A DNA stretch of 64,000 bases from Nitrosomonadales bacterium (GTDB lineage: Bacteria > Pseudomonadota > Gammaproteobacteria > Burkholderiales > Gallionellaceae): positions 62,001-126,000 of the forward strand of contig JADKHS010000035.1 of NCBI GenBank assembly GCA_016721605.1, read 5' to 3'. Within the stretch, counting starts at the first letter, position 1; the number at the start of each line of letters is the position of its first letter. Both the position numbers and the translations under genes were made by a program. Shown here piece after piece: positions 39,334 to 49,771 of the stretch. Under the pieces are notes generated by a model. The model saw only the letters and a list, made by a program, of their open reading frames with translations, searched no databases and was not told the DNA's origin.

Positions 39334-40619
39334 TTAAGCGGGCGCGCACATCGCAACGCCCTCGTCTGCCCAACCGAGCGCCACCACTTCGGCGATGTCT
39401 TGCTGGTTCGTTGAGTACCGATGATTTGAATCCCACGCATTTTTCGCCCCGTTGTCAGCAAAAGCGCGGTTGTAAGCCCGATACACCGGAACACTCGCTT
39501 GCGGGCATGAAAATGAACCGTCAGCGTTTTTCCGTGGCACATTCATCGGGAACGAATAACCTTCGAAATTCCACTGTTGCTCAGTCGTTGGTCGCGGCGT
39601 TTTTTGCAAATTTTTTAACGCCGCGCAATCGGCATCGCCCACCGTGAAAAAGTGTGAGTTTGGCCCGGGCGAGACGCTGCCATAGAAGCGACAGGTACGC
39701 ACGAAACCGCCTGCGTTGAACGACTTACCCGTGCGAACAAAGTGACCCGCACCGCCGGAATCAAGAAATGCCGCTTCCGCCGGATCGCTTGTGTAGAAAA
39801 AATTACCGCCTGGTGATTTGGGAAATCTTGTATGTTGCGGAATTCGATCACCGTACCCGCACGTTTTGGAGCGGGAAGGTCGCGCAACTTGATCACATCA
39901 AAGTAGCCTGTTACGCCTAGCTCATAGCCAATCCCTAAACCAGCGCTGAGTCCGTTGAGTCCAGAGACGACAAACTCTTCAAACTCAAACCCCGTAACGG
40001 TAGTAGCTCGCTGCACACCTTCAGAGATTGTGTAGCAAGGAACCATTGGGGGTGGACTCCAGCCTAAAAGAGGCGGCACAATGGATAGGGATACGTTACA
40101 ACTCGGCACGCCCGGAGCACTTATAGTCCCTTTTTCCGAAAGGATGTTGGGGAGAAAGGGGCCAGACGGATAATACTCAGAGATTACAGTAGTTACAGTG
40201 TCACTGTGAAAACCTTTAAAACTTGAAAACAAGTTTTCAAAGTGGACACGCGGCTCGATTCCACTGCTACTGCGCAGGTCGAATCCAAAAGCAGATAGTA
40301 CAAAATCAGATAGTAGAGGAGAAGGCGGTGGCAAAATATTCACAAACCGAACACTAGACCGCTTCGGAAAATCACCTTGTGCGGTCGGCGGCAGATTTTC
40401 TGTTTGCGTAAAAAGCCGCGTATAAGTATCGGGGTAAAAGTCCAGTGGAGGGGGTATAACAAACTCCAAAAAAAGCCCCTCGCGTGGAACGACTGAAAAC
40501 GGGCCAGGTTCAACGACACTTGCAGCCCATGAAGGCAAAAATGGCACTAACCAGAGTAACGCAAAAGCCGCTACTAAGAGCCAGTTTTTATGCGCCATTG
40601 ATCGGCTGAATGCAATCAT
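39334..40619 (-). CDS. Exported protein with C-terminal DUF5648 domain (frameshifted)
   Basis: About 428 residues when joined. Sec signal starts near MAHKNWLLVAAFALLW. The N-terminal 220 residues are Pro- and Phe-rich with no recognised domain. After a shift near 39832 (T3 where T4 is needed) it continues FPKSPGGNFFYTSDPAEAAF, FVRTCRFYGSVSPGPNSHFFTV, NFEGYSFPMNVP, PVYRAYNRAF and DSNHRYSTNQQDIAE, ending EGVAMCAP, the DUF5648 pattern found at the C-terminus of secreted and lipase-like proteins. Function unknown; probably extracellular or periplasmic. Next to the decayed transposase. Confidence 0.72.
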
Positions 40620-40689
40620 GGAAGCTGTACACGCTGTGGATTTGATCCTGCAACGATCGAGTATTCGATTAACAGTCTCGTGCGCGAGC

Positions 40690-41943
40690 CTAAATAATCA
40701 TTCCCGCCGCAACCGTATTATTCGTCGCTTCATCAATGACAATAAAGCTGCCCGTAAAACGGTTTGTAATATAGCTGTCGAATACCAGCGGCTGTTGCAC
40801 CTTCATCGCCACGCGGGCAATGTCGTTCATATTAAGCGTGGCGCTGTTGTGCTGTTCCAGTGTATTAACATCTACACGATATTCAAGGCGCGCAAACACA
40901 CACTTCACCACACGCGTGGTGTGCTTAATAATGTACTTGCGACTCAGGTCAAGCGGCGACTCAGACAGCCAACACAACATGGCCTCAAATTCCTTGGCAG
41001 CTTGCGGCATAATGGCAGACTTCACGAACATATCGCCGCGCGAGATATCGATCTCATCCGTCAGGGTTAACGTGACTGACTGCGGCGCATAAGCGCGTTG
41101 CAAGTTGCCATCGTAGGTGACGATCTCCTTCACCTTGGTGGTGCGGCCGGAAGGCAGGATGGTAATTTCATCACCCGCCGCGATTTCTCCTGACTCGATA
41201 CGTCCCATGTAGCCGCGGAAATCGTGATATTCCTGCGTCTGCGGACGGCACACCCATTGCACCGGGTAGCGGAAATCGGTAGTGTTGATGTCATGGTCAA
41301 TCACCACATTTTCCAGCAGTTCCAGCAGTGGGCTGCCTTGATACCAATTTAAATTTTCACCGCGCTCCACCACCATGTCGCCATTCAATGCCGACATGGG
41401 AATGCAGGTCATCTCATGCAGGCCCAGCTGCGCGGCAAATGCACGATACTCTGCGCAAATCGCATCGAACGTTTCTTCCGAATAACCCACCATATCCATT
41501 TTATTAACGGCCAGCACAATATGCGGCACACCTACCAGGCTGGCGATGAAAGTATGGCGGCGTGTTTGTGTCAGTACGCCCTTGCGTGCATCGATCAGGA
41601 TGATAGCAAGGTTCGCTGTGCTGGCCGCAGTGACCATGTTGCGCGTATATTGCTCGTGCCCAGGCGTGTCGCCGATAATAAATTTGCGTTTGGGCGTGGC
41701 AAAGTAACGATAAGCCACGTCAATGGTAATTCCCTGCTCGCGCTCCGCCTGCAAGCCATCGGTGAGTAGTGATAAATCCACTGCGCCCATTCCGCCGCGC
41801 CGCTCGCTGGTTTTGGTAATGGCAGAAAGTTGGTCTTCGAAAATAGACTTGGAGTCGTGTAACAAGCGGCCAATCAACGTGCTCTTGCCATCGTCGACGC
41901 TGCCAGCAGTGATAAAACGAAGTAGCTGTGTGGTGTTGCTCAT
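40690..41943 (-). CDS. cysN: Sulfate adenylyltransferase subunit 1 (GTPase)
   Basis: 417 residues. The EF-Tu-like GTPase that drives APS formation by CysD. G1 GSVDDGKSTL, G2 region QGITIDVAYRYF, G3 IIGDTPGHEQY, G4 AVNKMDM. The C-terminal barrels follow (RIESGEIAAGDEI). It is a standalone CysN without a fused APS-kinase domain. Last gene of the cys operon, 2 bases after cysD. Confidence 0.96.
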   Translation of the reverse strand: MSNTTQLLRFITAGSVDDGKSTLIGRLLHDSKSIFEDQLSAITKTSERRGGMGAVDLSLLTDGLQAEREQGITIDVAYRYFATPKRKFIIGDTPGHEQYTRNMVTAASTANLAIILIDARKGVLTQTRRHTFIASLVGVPHIVLAVNKMDMVGYSEETFDAICAEYRAFAAQLGLHEMTCIPMSALNGDMVVERGENLNWYQGSPLLELLENVVIDHDINTTDFRYPVQWVCRPQTQEYHDFRGYMGRIESGEIAAGDEITILPSGRTTKVKEIVTYDGNLQRAYAPQSVTLTLTDEIDISRGDMFVKSAIMPQAAKEFEAMLCWLSESPLDLSRKYIIKHTTRVVKCVFARLEYRVDVNTLEQHNSATLNMNDIARVAMKVQQPLVFDSYITNRFTGSFIVIDEATNNTVAAGMII

Positions 41944-41945
41944 AA

Positions 41946-42850
<905 letters not shown>

Positions 42851-42967
42851 TTTTTCTCAACTTCTAAAAATATAAATTCAAGATAACTGAATCTATGGTT
42901 CAACAAATAATGCGCCGGGGGTGAATAAGGCACGCCTTTCCAGACATCTACCGAAAGCCAGAACAGC

Positions 42968-43701
42968 CTATACCTGCCTGATCGAAGTAATCTTGTTCAC
43001 ATGCAAACCGCACTCCTTATTTTGCGCATCCTCCCACCACCAGCGCCCGGAGCGAATATCTTCGCCCGGTGTGATAGCACGCGTACAGGGTGCGCAACCA
43101 ATACTGGGATAAAAATGGTCATGCAGTTTGTTATAAGGCACTTCATACTGCTTGAGATATTCCCATACTTCAGCATTACTCCAATCGAGCAGCGGATTGA
43201 ATTTCTGCAAGCCGTTATCGGCGTCGAACGCCGATACCTGCAAAATACCCGCGTGGGCGCCTGCTCATGACGCATACCTGTGATCCAGGCGCGTTTGCCG
43301 GATAAAGCGCGACGCAACGGCTCCACCTTGCGGATATGGCAGCAGCTCTTACGCAGCTCCACGCTGTCGTAAAAACCGTTCACTCCATTTTGGGCGACGT
43401 ACTCTTCAATCCGCCGGGCCTCCGGGAAAAAAATTTGCAGCGGCACGCTGTAATGCGCACGAACCTCCTGCATCAGGTCGTAAGTTTCCTGCGGCAGACG
43501 CCCGGTATCCAAGCTAAACATCTCAATATCAGGCTGATATTTATTGATCAAATCGGTCAGCACCATATCTTCCGCTCCCAAACTGTTAGCGAAAATAATG
43601 GGCGCGTAGTCGCGCGCAGCATTGGCCAACACAGTGCGTACTTGATCAATTTTTGGTTGCAACTCAATCATTTGCTGAACCTGCTGTTGCAATTCCATCA
43701 C
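42968..43701 (-). CDS. cysH: Adenylylsulfate (APS) reductase, Fe-S type (frameshifted)
   Basis: Assimilatory reduction of activated sulfate to sulfite with thioredoxin. Both Cys pairs of the [4Fe-4S] type are present: SCCHIRK and GCAPCTR, so the substrate is APS. The C-terminal redox motif is ECGLH. The frame breaks at about 43253, where CGCGGGTATT has one G fewer than required for TRGILQVSAFD. The start at 43701 overlaps the DUF934 gene; a second Met at 43671 is also possible. 117 bases upstream of cysD. Confidence 0.93.
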
Positions 43702-44197
43702 GTTTTACACGACGGAACAGGGGTAGTTTTTGATCCAGCGAAGTTTGATAGGTTTCTGAAAAGTCCGTTAAGCCCTTTAGCGCATCATGAATATTCTTAT
43801 CCGGGCGCGGCGCAAAAGCATCAAAGCCAACGCGTTGCATGTAGAACATCTGGTCGCGCAACACATCACCAATAGCGCGCAATTCGCCAACATAACCAAG
43901 ACGGGCGCGTAGATTGTAAGCAATCGAATAACCACGGCCATCCGCAAATTTAGGAAAATCTACAGCGATGACAGCAAATTTTTCCATCTCGCCTTTCAAC
44001 TCTTCCGGCCGCTCATTACTGGCCAGCCACACACCCAGTTCAGCGCGATTTTGCAGCGTGGCCCGTTGCGCCTGCCAAACTTTAAGCGGAACAATGATTT
44101 TTCCGGCAGGAACGGTGACTGATTCTGGCGTCTCATTTTCACTCAGGCGAAGGATGGTCCAGTCATCGCTGACCACGGCTTTGTTTTTAATAATCAT
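43664..44197 (-). CDS. DUF934 family protein of sulfate assimilation
   Basis: 177 residues. Members regularly lie between cysI and cysH in proteobacteria and are thought to assist sulfite reduction, role unproven. Recognised by VPLKVWQAQR, LGVWLASNERPEELKGEMEKFAVIAVDFPKFADGRGYS, and RLGYVGELRAIGDVLRDQMFYMQRVGFDAF. Five bases after the cysI stop and overlapping the cysH start, clearly one operon. Confidence 0.92.
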   Translation of the reverse strand: MIIKNKAVVSDDWTILRLSENETPESVTVPAGKIIVPLKVWQAQRATLQNRAELGVWLASNERPEELKGEMEKFAVIAVDFPKFADGRGYSIAYNLRARLGYVGELRAIGDVLRDQMFYMQRVGFDAFAPRPDKNIHDALKGLTDFSETYQTSLDQKLPLFRRVKRDGIATAGSAND

Positions 44198-44202
44198 GAT
44201 CG

Positions 44203-45947
44203 TTAAAACCTCGATTTACGTTGAACTGTATAGTTATCAGGCTTGCTTATAAACCCATAAGCATCTTTATCAACAGTATCTTCTGCATTAATCGGTGTTG
44301 CATACACACATTCTTTAAAGGGTGCCATGCCTATCCTGCGTACCGTGTCGATGAAAAGTTCTTCTTCAAGACGCTCACGCACATAAACTTGCAACAGCCG
44401 ATCAATCACCTCAGGCATTTGTTGAAAGTTAAAAGAGGGGCCAATTATTTTACCGATTGCGGCATCGTTACCCTGGGCACCACCAACCGACACTTGGTAC
44501 CACTCCCCACCATCCTTCTTGTCGACGCCGATAACGCCAATGTGTCCAACATGATTATGCCCGCAAGCATTGACGCAACCTGACATATTGAGTTCGATCT
44601 CACCAATATCATGTAAAAAATCGAGGTTATCGAAGCGCTCTGCAATCATTTTTGCAAGCGGGATCGATCTGGCAAATGCCAAGGTGCAGAAATCCGCACC
44701 GGGACAGCAGATGATATCGGTTAACAAACCAATGTTGGGCGATGCCATACCATGCTCTGCCGCTTCTTTCCAAAGGCTGACAAGGTCAGATTGTTTAACG
44801 TCGGCCAGCACCAAATTCTGCTTATGAGTGACACGCAGTTCACCGAAGCTGAAGCGATCTGCCATATCTGCCACGACATCCATTTGCTCCGCACTCGCAT
44901 CTCCCGGCGCTATGCCCGTTTTCTTCAGTGACAACACCACAACCGCATAGCCCGGAATCTTGTGCGGTTTTACGTTGCGCTGCAACCAATTCGCAAAAGC
45001 CTTGTTCTCGGTCTTGTATAAAGCCACACCGGGATCATTGGCCGGCAATGTTTCATAAGCGGGCGCTGTAAAGTAGGCCGCGACACGGTTCAGTTCTTCA
45101 ACAGTCAACGTGCCCGGGCCGTTTTTGATATCAGCCCAATCCGCTTCGACCTGACGTCTAAACTCTTCAATCCCGATGGCTTTTACCAGTATCTTGATAC
45201 GTGACTTGTACATATTGTCGCGGCGGCCATATTGGTTGTAGACACGCATGATGGATTCAATGTACGTCAACACATGCTGCCACGGCAAAAAGTCGCATAT
45301 CTCGCTACCGATAATAGGTGTGCGTGCCGTACCGCCACCTACCAGCACGCGGAAACCAATTTCCCCCTGCTCATTTTTGAGCACGGACAGCCCGATGTCA
45401 TGCACCGCGATCGCGGCGCGGTCTTCAGCCGCACCATTTATTGCGATCTTGAATTTGCGCGGCAAGTAAGCGAACTCTGGATGGAAAGTGCTCCACTGGC
45501 GTAGTATTTCAGCGTACGGACGCGGGTCAATAATTTCATCTGCCGCAACGCCCGCATATTCATCCGATGTAATGTTGCGGATGCAGTTGCCCGAAGTCTG
45601 AATTCCGTGCATTTCAACCGTGGCAAGATCAGCCAATAAATCCGGTGTCTCTTCCAGCTTGATCAATTGAACTGAAGATTTTGACGGGTCGTGAAGTGAC
45701 CATAACCACGGTCATATTTGCGCGCGATGTGCGCAAACATGCGCATCTGCGCAGAAGACACCAAACCATAAGGTACAGCGATACGCAGCATATAAGCATG
45801 AATTTGCATATAAAGCCCGTTCTGCAATCGCAGCGGACGAAACTCATCTTCTGTCAGTTCATCTGACAAACGGCGGCGCACCTGGTCGCGATACTGAGCG
45901 ACGCGCTCATCGACAATTTGATGGTCATAAACATCGTATTTATACAT
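44203..45947 (-). CDS. cysI: Sulfite reductase hemoprotein, ferredoxin/nitrite-reductase-like (frameshifted)
   Basis: About 581 residues. Six-electron reduction of sulfite to sulfide with siroheme and a [4Fe-4S] cluster. The cluster and siroheme Cys are in CCPGADFCTLAFA and NMSGCVNACGHNHVGHIG. The N-terminal segment (45947 to 45666) reads MYKYDVYDHQIVDERVAQ to TTRQNLQFN and then loses frame; one G missing at about 45664 would give NLQFNWIKLEETPDLL. First gene of cysI-DUF934-cysH-cysD-cysN. The electron donor subunit CysJ is absent. Confidence 0.94.
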
Positions 45948-46042
45948 TTTTCAATTTCCTTACATTAACGGCGCATTATAAAGCTAAGTTAAGCTAACTT
46001 TGCCTCCGCGGCCAATTTTAAAAACGCACGTTATCTATCAAG

Positions 46043-46054
46043 TAACAATTGTTA
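46043..46054. promoter_or_regulatory. Palindrome at the cysI promoter side
   Basis: TAACAATTGTTA is a perfect 12-base palindrome about 95 bases upstream of the cysI start, at the end of the TSUP gene. The TAACAAT half recurs in the cysB promoter region at 46887-46894, so it may be a CysB site. Direct AAGCTAA repeats lie closer to cysI. Confidence 0.4.
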
Positions 46055-46834
46055 ATACAGCATCAGCTTGACACCGATAATAGTCAACATGGTTGCCAGA
46101 ATCGGGCGCAGCACATGGTCTGGGATCTTTATACCAAGATGGCTACCCAAATAAATTCCAGGCAGCGAACCCAGCAACAAACTGCCCAGCAGCCCGTAAT
46201 TTACCGTACCCAGCGCGGCATGACCCAACCCGGCAATCAGGGTGAGCGGCACCGCGTGTGCAATATCAGTGCCGACGATCTGGGCCATAGGCGCGCGCGG
46301 ATAAAGAAACAGCAAAACCACCACGCCCAATGCACCCGCACCCACCGATGAAATGGTTACCAGCACACCCAGAACCGCACCGGTTAAAATGGTCGCACCG
46401 GTTAAATGATGCGCATGCAGTTCAAACATCACACCATCCGGACGTCTCCCAAGCTTTATCAAATACGGCTTGAACAACAGTGCCGCGGCAGTCAGCAACA
46501 ATGCAACGCTCAATACGCTGGTAATCAGCGACTTAAGATGCTTCTCGTCCAACGCCAAATAATGGAGCAGCGCCATGCTGAGCAAAGCGGCGGGTAAACT
46601 CCCCATCGCCAGCAATTTAACCACCTTCCAATCTACCGTGCCGCGTCGCCCATGCACCCAACTGCCGCCCATCTTTGTCAGCGACGCATACAGTAAGTCA
46701 GTGCCGACTGCCGTGGCCGGGGCAATGCCAAACATCAGCACCAGTACCGGTGTCATTAAGGAGCCGCCGCCAACGCCGGTCACGCCGACCACAAAGCCGA
46801 CTATAAAACCAGAAAATGTATAAAGCCAATCCAT
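46052..46834 (-). CDS. TSUP (TauE/SafE) family permease
   Basis: 260 residues, hydrophobic with seven to eight membrane segments. The start LYTFSGFIVGFVVGVTGVGGGSLMTPVLVLMFG holds the TSUP GVGGG motif; a second copy ISSVGAGALGVVVLLFLYP marks the repeat. Family members export or import sulfite, sulfoacetate and related anions. It lies just upstream of the cys operon on the same strand and divergent from cysB, so a sulfur-anion role is likely. Confidence 0.88.
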   Translation of the reverse strand: MDWLYTFSGFIVGFVVGVTGVGGGSLMTPVLVLMFGIAPATAVGTDLLYASLTKMGGSWVHGRRGTVDWKVVKLLAMGSLPAALLSMALLHYLALDEKHLKSLITSVLSVALLLTAAALLFKPYLIKLGRRPDGVMFELHAHHLTGATILTGAVLGVLVTISSVGAGALGVVVLLFLYPRAPMAQIVGTDIAHAVPLTLIAGLGHAALGTVNYGLLGSLLLGSLPGIYLGSHLGIKIPDHVLRPILATMLTIIGVKLMLY

Positions 46835-46872
46835 CTAAACTCCCTAAAACGGCGCGCATGGTAGCGCACCTC

Positions 46873-46897
46873 CATATTGTTATCAAATAACAATATG
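46873..46897. promoter_or_regulatory. Inverted repeat between the TSUP and cysB genes
   Basis: CATATTGTTAT (46873-46883), spacer CAA, and its exact complement ATAACAATATG (46887-46897). A third TATTGTTAT half follows at about 46914. Likely LysR-type (CysB) autoregulatory operator in the divergent promoter. Confidence 0.6.
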
Positions 46898-46935
46898 TTA
46901 GTATTTTATAACCTATTGTTATAAGAAAAATTGCT

Positions 46936-47855
46936 ATGAATTTACAACAATTTCGCTACCTGCATGAGATTGTTAAACGTGAACTCAATATTTCCGATGC
47001 AGCGAAAGCTCTATATACCTCACAACCTGGGTTGAGTACGCAAATAAAATCTTTGGAAGAAGAGCTAGGGATCGAGATATTTGTGCGCAATGGCAAACGC
47101 CTCACCGCAATCACCGAGCCAGGCAAGGCCGTGCTCGAAATTGCCCAGCGCATGCTTCATGATGCGGACAATTTAAAACAAGTGGGCCAGGAGTTCCGCA
47201 GCCAGGATAGTGGCTCGCTTACCATCGCCACCACCCATACCCAGGCGCGCTATGCTTTGCCGCCAGTGGTCAAACAATTCATTGGACGTTATCCAAAAGT
47301 CAAACTCAGCCTGCATCAAGGCAGCCCCACCCAAATTGCGCAACAGGTCCTTAATGGAGAAGCAGACATCGCCATCGCCACTGAAAGTCTGATTATGTAC
47401 AACGAGCTGACAACCTTGCCATGCTATGAATGGCACCACTGCATCGTAGTACCTGCAGAGCACCCGCTATTGGCGGAAAAGAAATTGACACTGAAAAAAT
47501 TGCTCAATATCCCATCATTACTTACGATTTCGCATTTAGCGGGCGAGGCAAGATTAACGCCGCCTTCAATGCACACCATATCACTCCTAACATCGTACTC
47601 ACCGCTATTGATGCGGACGTAATTAAAACCTATGTGGAATTAGGCTTGGGTATCGGCATAGTCGCCCAAATGGCATTTATTCCAGAACGCGATAAACTCT
47701 TACGCATGATAGATACTGGCAATCTATTTCAATCCAGCACCACGCGCATTGCCATCCGCCGCAACGAATTTCTGCGCGGTTATACGTATCACTTCATCGA
47801 ACTATTTGCCCCCCACCTTACCCGCGAGGTAGTGGCTAAAGCCCTGCGTATTTAA
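46936..47855 (+). CDS. cysB: CysB-type LysR transcriptional regulator (frameshifted)
   Basis: About 306 residues. Activates sulfate assimilation genes in response to O-acetylserine. The helix-turn-helix reads NLQQFRYLHEIVKRELNISDAAKALYTSQPGLSTQIKSLEEELGIEIF, with the CysB-specific Asn-Ile-Ser-Asp start. The ligand domain has IATTHTQARYALPP. The frame breaks at about 47491, where CTGAAAAAATT lacks one G for LTLEKIAQYP; the rest, PIITYDFAFSGRGKINAAF and GIGIVAQMAF, is intact. Adjacent to the genes it should control. Confidence 0.93.
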
Positions 47856-47931
47856 TAACCCGATCCATTCACCAGACCAACGCACTCCTGAAATACGCCA
47901 ATAACTTACAGTTAACACCACAGTTATCGCT

Positions 47932-47974
47932 CGCGAGTTCAAGTTAGGCGTTGCACTTCAAACTTGAACTCGCG
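47932..47974. terminator. 14-bp hairpin after cysB
   Basis: CGCGAGTTCAAGTT (47932-47945) pairs perfectly with 47961-47974 around a 15-base loop. No U tail, so termination is uncertain; placed 77 bases after the cysB stop. Confidence 0.45.
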
Positions 47975-47980
47975 CCTTAA

Positions 47981-48178
47981 ATGCGCCATGACTGCGCCTT
48001 CATAAGGAATGTGAACCTCTCCGCCCCATTCAATCGTTTCAGTGCGGGAAGGGATGATGTGCTGTGGTACTACTGTCGACTATCTGAAATTTTCAGAGAG
48101 CAAGATGCCGCACCAGCAATGGCGCTAAGCAAAGAGTTTCAAGCTGTAGAAAACAAGGTAAATGCGCTTCTCAATTAA
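47981..48178 (+). CDS. Short hypothetical frame, perhaps a gene remnant
   Basis: 65 codons. The second half (DDVLWYYCRLSEIFREQDAA and KEFQAVENKVNALLN) looks like a helical protein end, but the first 20 residues do not, and there is no ribosome site. The opposite strand is also open here. I cannot name it. Confidence 0.25.
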   Translation: MRHDCAFIRNVNLSAPFNRFSAGRDDVLWYYCRLSEIFREQDAAPAMALSKEFQAVENKVNALLN

Positions 48179-48201
48179 CTCATCTCTAAGAGTGCCATTC
48201 T

Positions 48202-48690
48202 ATGATTACGAAAATTATTTCCGGCGGCCAAACTGGCGCGGATCGCGCCGCGCTTGATTGGGCTATTGCTCATGGCATTCCATATGGCGGCTGGTGTCCC
48301 GCCGGGCGCATGGCTGAAGATGGCGTCATTCCGGCGAAATACCAACTGGCCGAAATGCCGGATGGTGGCGGGTATCGACAGCGCAACAAAGCCAACGTCC
48401 ATGATTCAGATGCCACGCTTATCTTGACAATCAGCCCGGAACTTAGCGGCGGCAGCAAGCAAACGGTTTCATTCGCTAAACATCTGCGCAAACCCTGGCT
48501 GCATGTTCATCCAGAAATGAACTGGCAAGACGCAATCACCAGTTGGCTGGCCTCGATCCAGATCGAAATTCTCAACGTGGCGGGGCCTCGATCCAGCAAA
48601 GAGCCTGACATCGGTGTATTCGTGATGAAAGTTTTCGATGCAATCGCTGGCAACACCATTGGCTCGTCTGGCGGGCGCGGGCTGGGATAG
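48202..48690 (+). CDS. Molybdenum-carrier-like (SLOG/Rossmann) protein
   Basis: 162 residues. The start KIISGGQTGADRAALDWAIAHGIPYGGWCPAGRMAEDG is the mark of the putative molybdenum-carrier family, a Rossmann nucleotide-binding fold. SDATLILT and SGGSKQTVSFAKHLRKPWLHVHP follow. Related SLOG proteins bind nucleotides and occur in defence and signalling settings. It opens the accessory island and has no clear partner; molybdenum binding is not shown by sequence. Confidence 0.8.
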   Translation: MITKIISGGQTGADRAALDWAIAHGIPYGGWCPAGRMAEDGVIPAKYQLAEMPDGGGYRQRNKANVHDSDATLILTISPELSGGSKQTVSFAKHLRKPWLHVHPEMNWQDAITSWLASIQIEILNVAGPRSSKEPDIGVFVMKVFDAIAGNTIGSSGGRGLG

Positions 48691-48705
48691 ATTGATCTGA
48701 AGGAG

Positions 48706-48740
48706 TTTTGCGGTGGGGCTTGAAGACGAATGCAGTCTAG
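48706..48740. repeat. Direct repeat, left copy, flanking the toxin-antitoxin pair
   Basis: Begins TTTTGCGGTG and shares TGAAGACGAATGC and CTAG with the copy at 49613-49646. The two bracket the GNAT/DUF1778 pair exactly. Confidence 0.6.
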
Positions 48741-48747
48741 GCGAAGC

Positions 48748-49242
48748 CTATACCGCAGCCGCCCGCTCCAGCGTAGCGACCGGTAAATACAAACTCAGCG
48801 GATTATCCACGCAAACAATGAACCCCAGCTTCACGTAAAACGCTTTTGCCTGGTCATGCTTGGCATCCACCACCACGGCATACAACCCCCCCCGTTGCGA
48901 GAATTCCACGGCCAAACGCAAAGCGAACGCCAGCAAATCCTGCCCCACTCCGCTGCCCTGATGTTGCGCATCCACCGCCAATCGTCCGATACGCAGAACG
49001 GGAGCGGGATAGCGCGGCAATTTAGTTTGGGAAGATAATGCGGAAGTGGCAACCTGACCGGCGCTCACCGTGACAAATCCGATGGCGCTCACGCCATCGT
49101 CAGCCAGTGCCACATAGGTTTTGCCGAAACCACGCCGTTGTTGCTGCCCGGCCTGGCGCAACAGAAAATCATTCAGTGCCGCATCGCCACAATCAAACCC
49201 CTCGCGGCGATGCTCTGCCCCCAGCAACTGAATGGCAACCAA
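48748..49242 (-). CDS. GNAT-family toxin, TacT/AtaT type
   Basis: 164 residues. Acetyltransferase toxins of this group acetylate aminoacyl-tRNA and stop translation. The start LGAEHRREGFDCGDAALNDFLLRQAGQQQRRGFGKTYVA is diagnostic, with the acetyl-CoA loop VDAQHQGSGVGQDLLAFAL near residues 90-110 and the C-terminal FYVKLGFIVCV. Partner is the DUF1778 gene 4 bases upstream; the pair is flanked by direct repeats. Confidence 0.88.
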   Translation of the reverse strand: MVAIQLLGAEHRREGFDCGDAALNDFLLRQAGQQQRRGFGKTYVALADDGVSAIGFVTVSAGQVATSALSSQTKLPRYPAPVLRIGRLAVDAQHQGSGVGQDLLAFALRLAVEFSQRGGLYAVVVDAKHDQAKAFYVKLGFIVCVDNPLSLYLPVATLERAAAV

Positions 49243-49246
49243 TTGC

Positions 49247-49513
49247 TTAACGACGCGCCATCAATTTACGTAAAGCAGCATTAGGTTTGGGGGGCTTCTC
49301 AATGGATGCGGTGAACGCTTCAAAGTCCCGCTGGGTCAACAACAGCGTATCGGTCTCTGACACAATCCGGCGCGCAGCCTCAAAAGCGTTTTGCAACATA
49401 AAGCTGGAAACCGTTGTACCCATTAGCGCAGCGGCGCGTTCGATCATCGCCTTCGCTTCGGCACTGGTGCGCAGATTGATCCGGGCGGATTCGTTGGCAA
49501 GGGTAGTCGGCAT
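49247..49513 (-). CDS. DUF1778 antitoxin, TacA type
   Basis: 88 residues. Ribbon-helix-helix DNA-binding N-terminus (ARINLRTSAEAKAMIERAAALMGTTVSSFML) and a toxin-wrapping C-terminus (LTQRDFEAFTASIEKPPKPN). Typical antitoxin that represses its own operon with the toxin. The antitoxin comes first and the toxin second, spaced by 4 bases, as expected. Confidence 0.88.
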   Translation of the reverse strand: MPTTLANESARINLRTSAEAKAMIERAAALMGTTVSSFMLQNAFEAARRIVSETDTLLLTQRDFEAFTASIEKPPKPNAALRKLMARR

Positions 49514-49771
49514 GGCGTTTTCTCCAAAAACTGATGGCTTTATTGTACGTCAATTTTACGCACAACACTCCAGGACTACTGCCAGATTTCTGTTTAAGTT
49601 GGAAGTGGCAGATTTTGCGGTGCAACTGAAGACGAATGCGGGCTAGCCCAATTACGGAGTATCGTGCTTCCTAAGCGTAGCGATGGGCTCAGACAGAGCA
49701 AGCGAATTGATGATTTGACGCGCCCAGCGTTGAACAATGCTATTCATAAAACTCAACTATCTTTTCTTTAA
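49514..49771. other. Gap between the toxin-antitoxin pair and the restriction genes
   Basis: Contains the right direct repeat (49613-49646). No gene seen. Confidence 0.3.
49613..49646. repeat. Direct repeat, right copy, flanking the toxin-antitoxin pair
   Basis: TTTTGCGGTG, then TGAAGACGAATGC and CTAG in the same spacing (one base shorter) as at 48706-48740. Confidence 0.6.

Noticed and set aside
47943..47949. GTTAGGC resembling an integron attC core end
   Set aside because: No matching partner core at proper spacing and no integron integrase; it lies inside the post-cysB hairpin.
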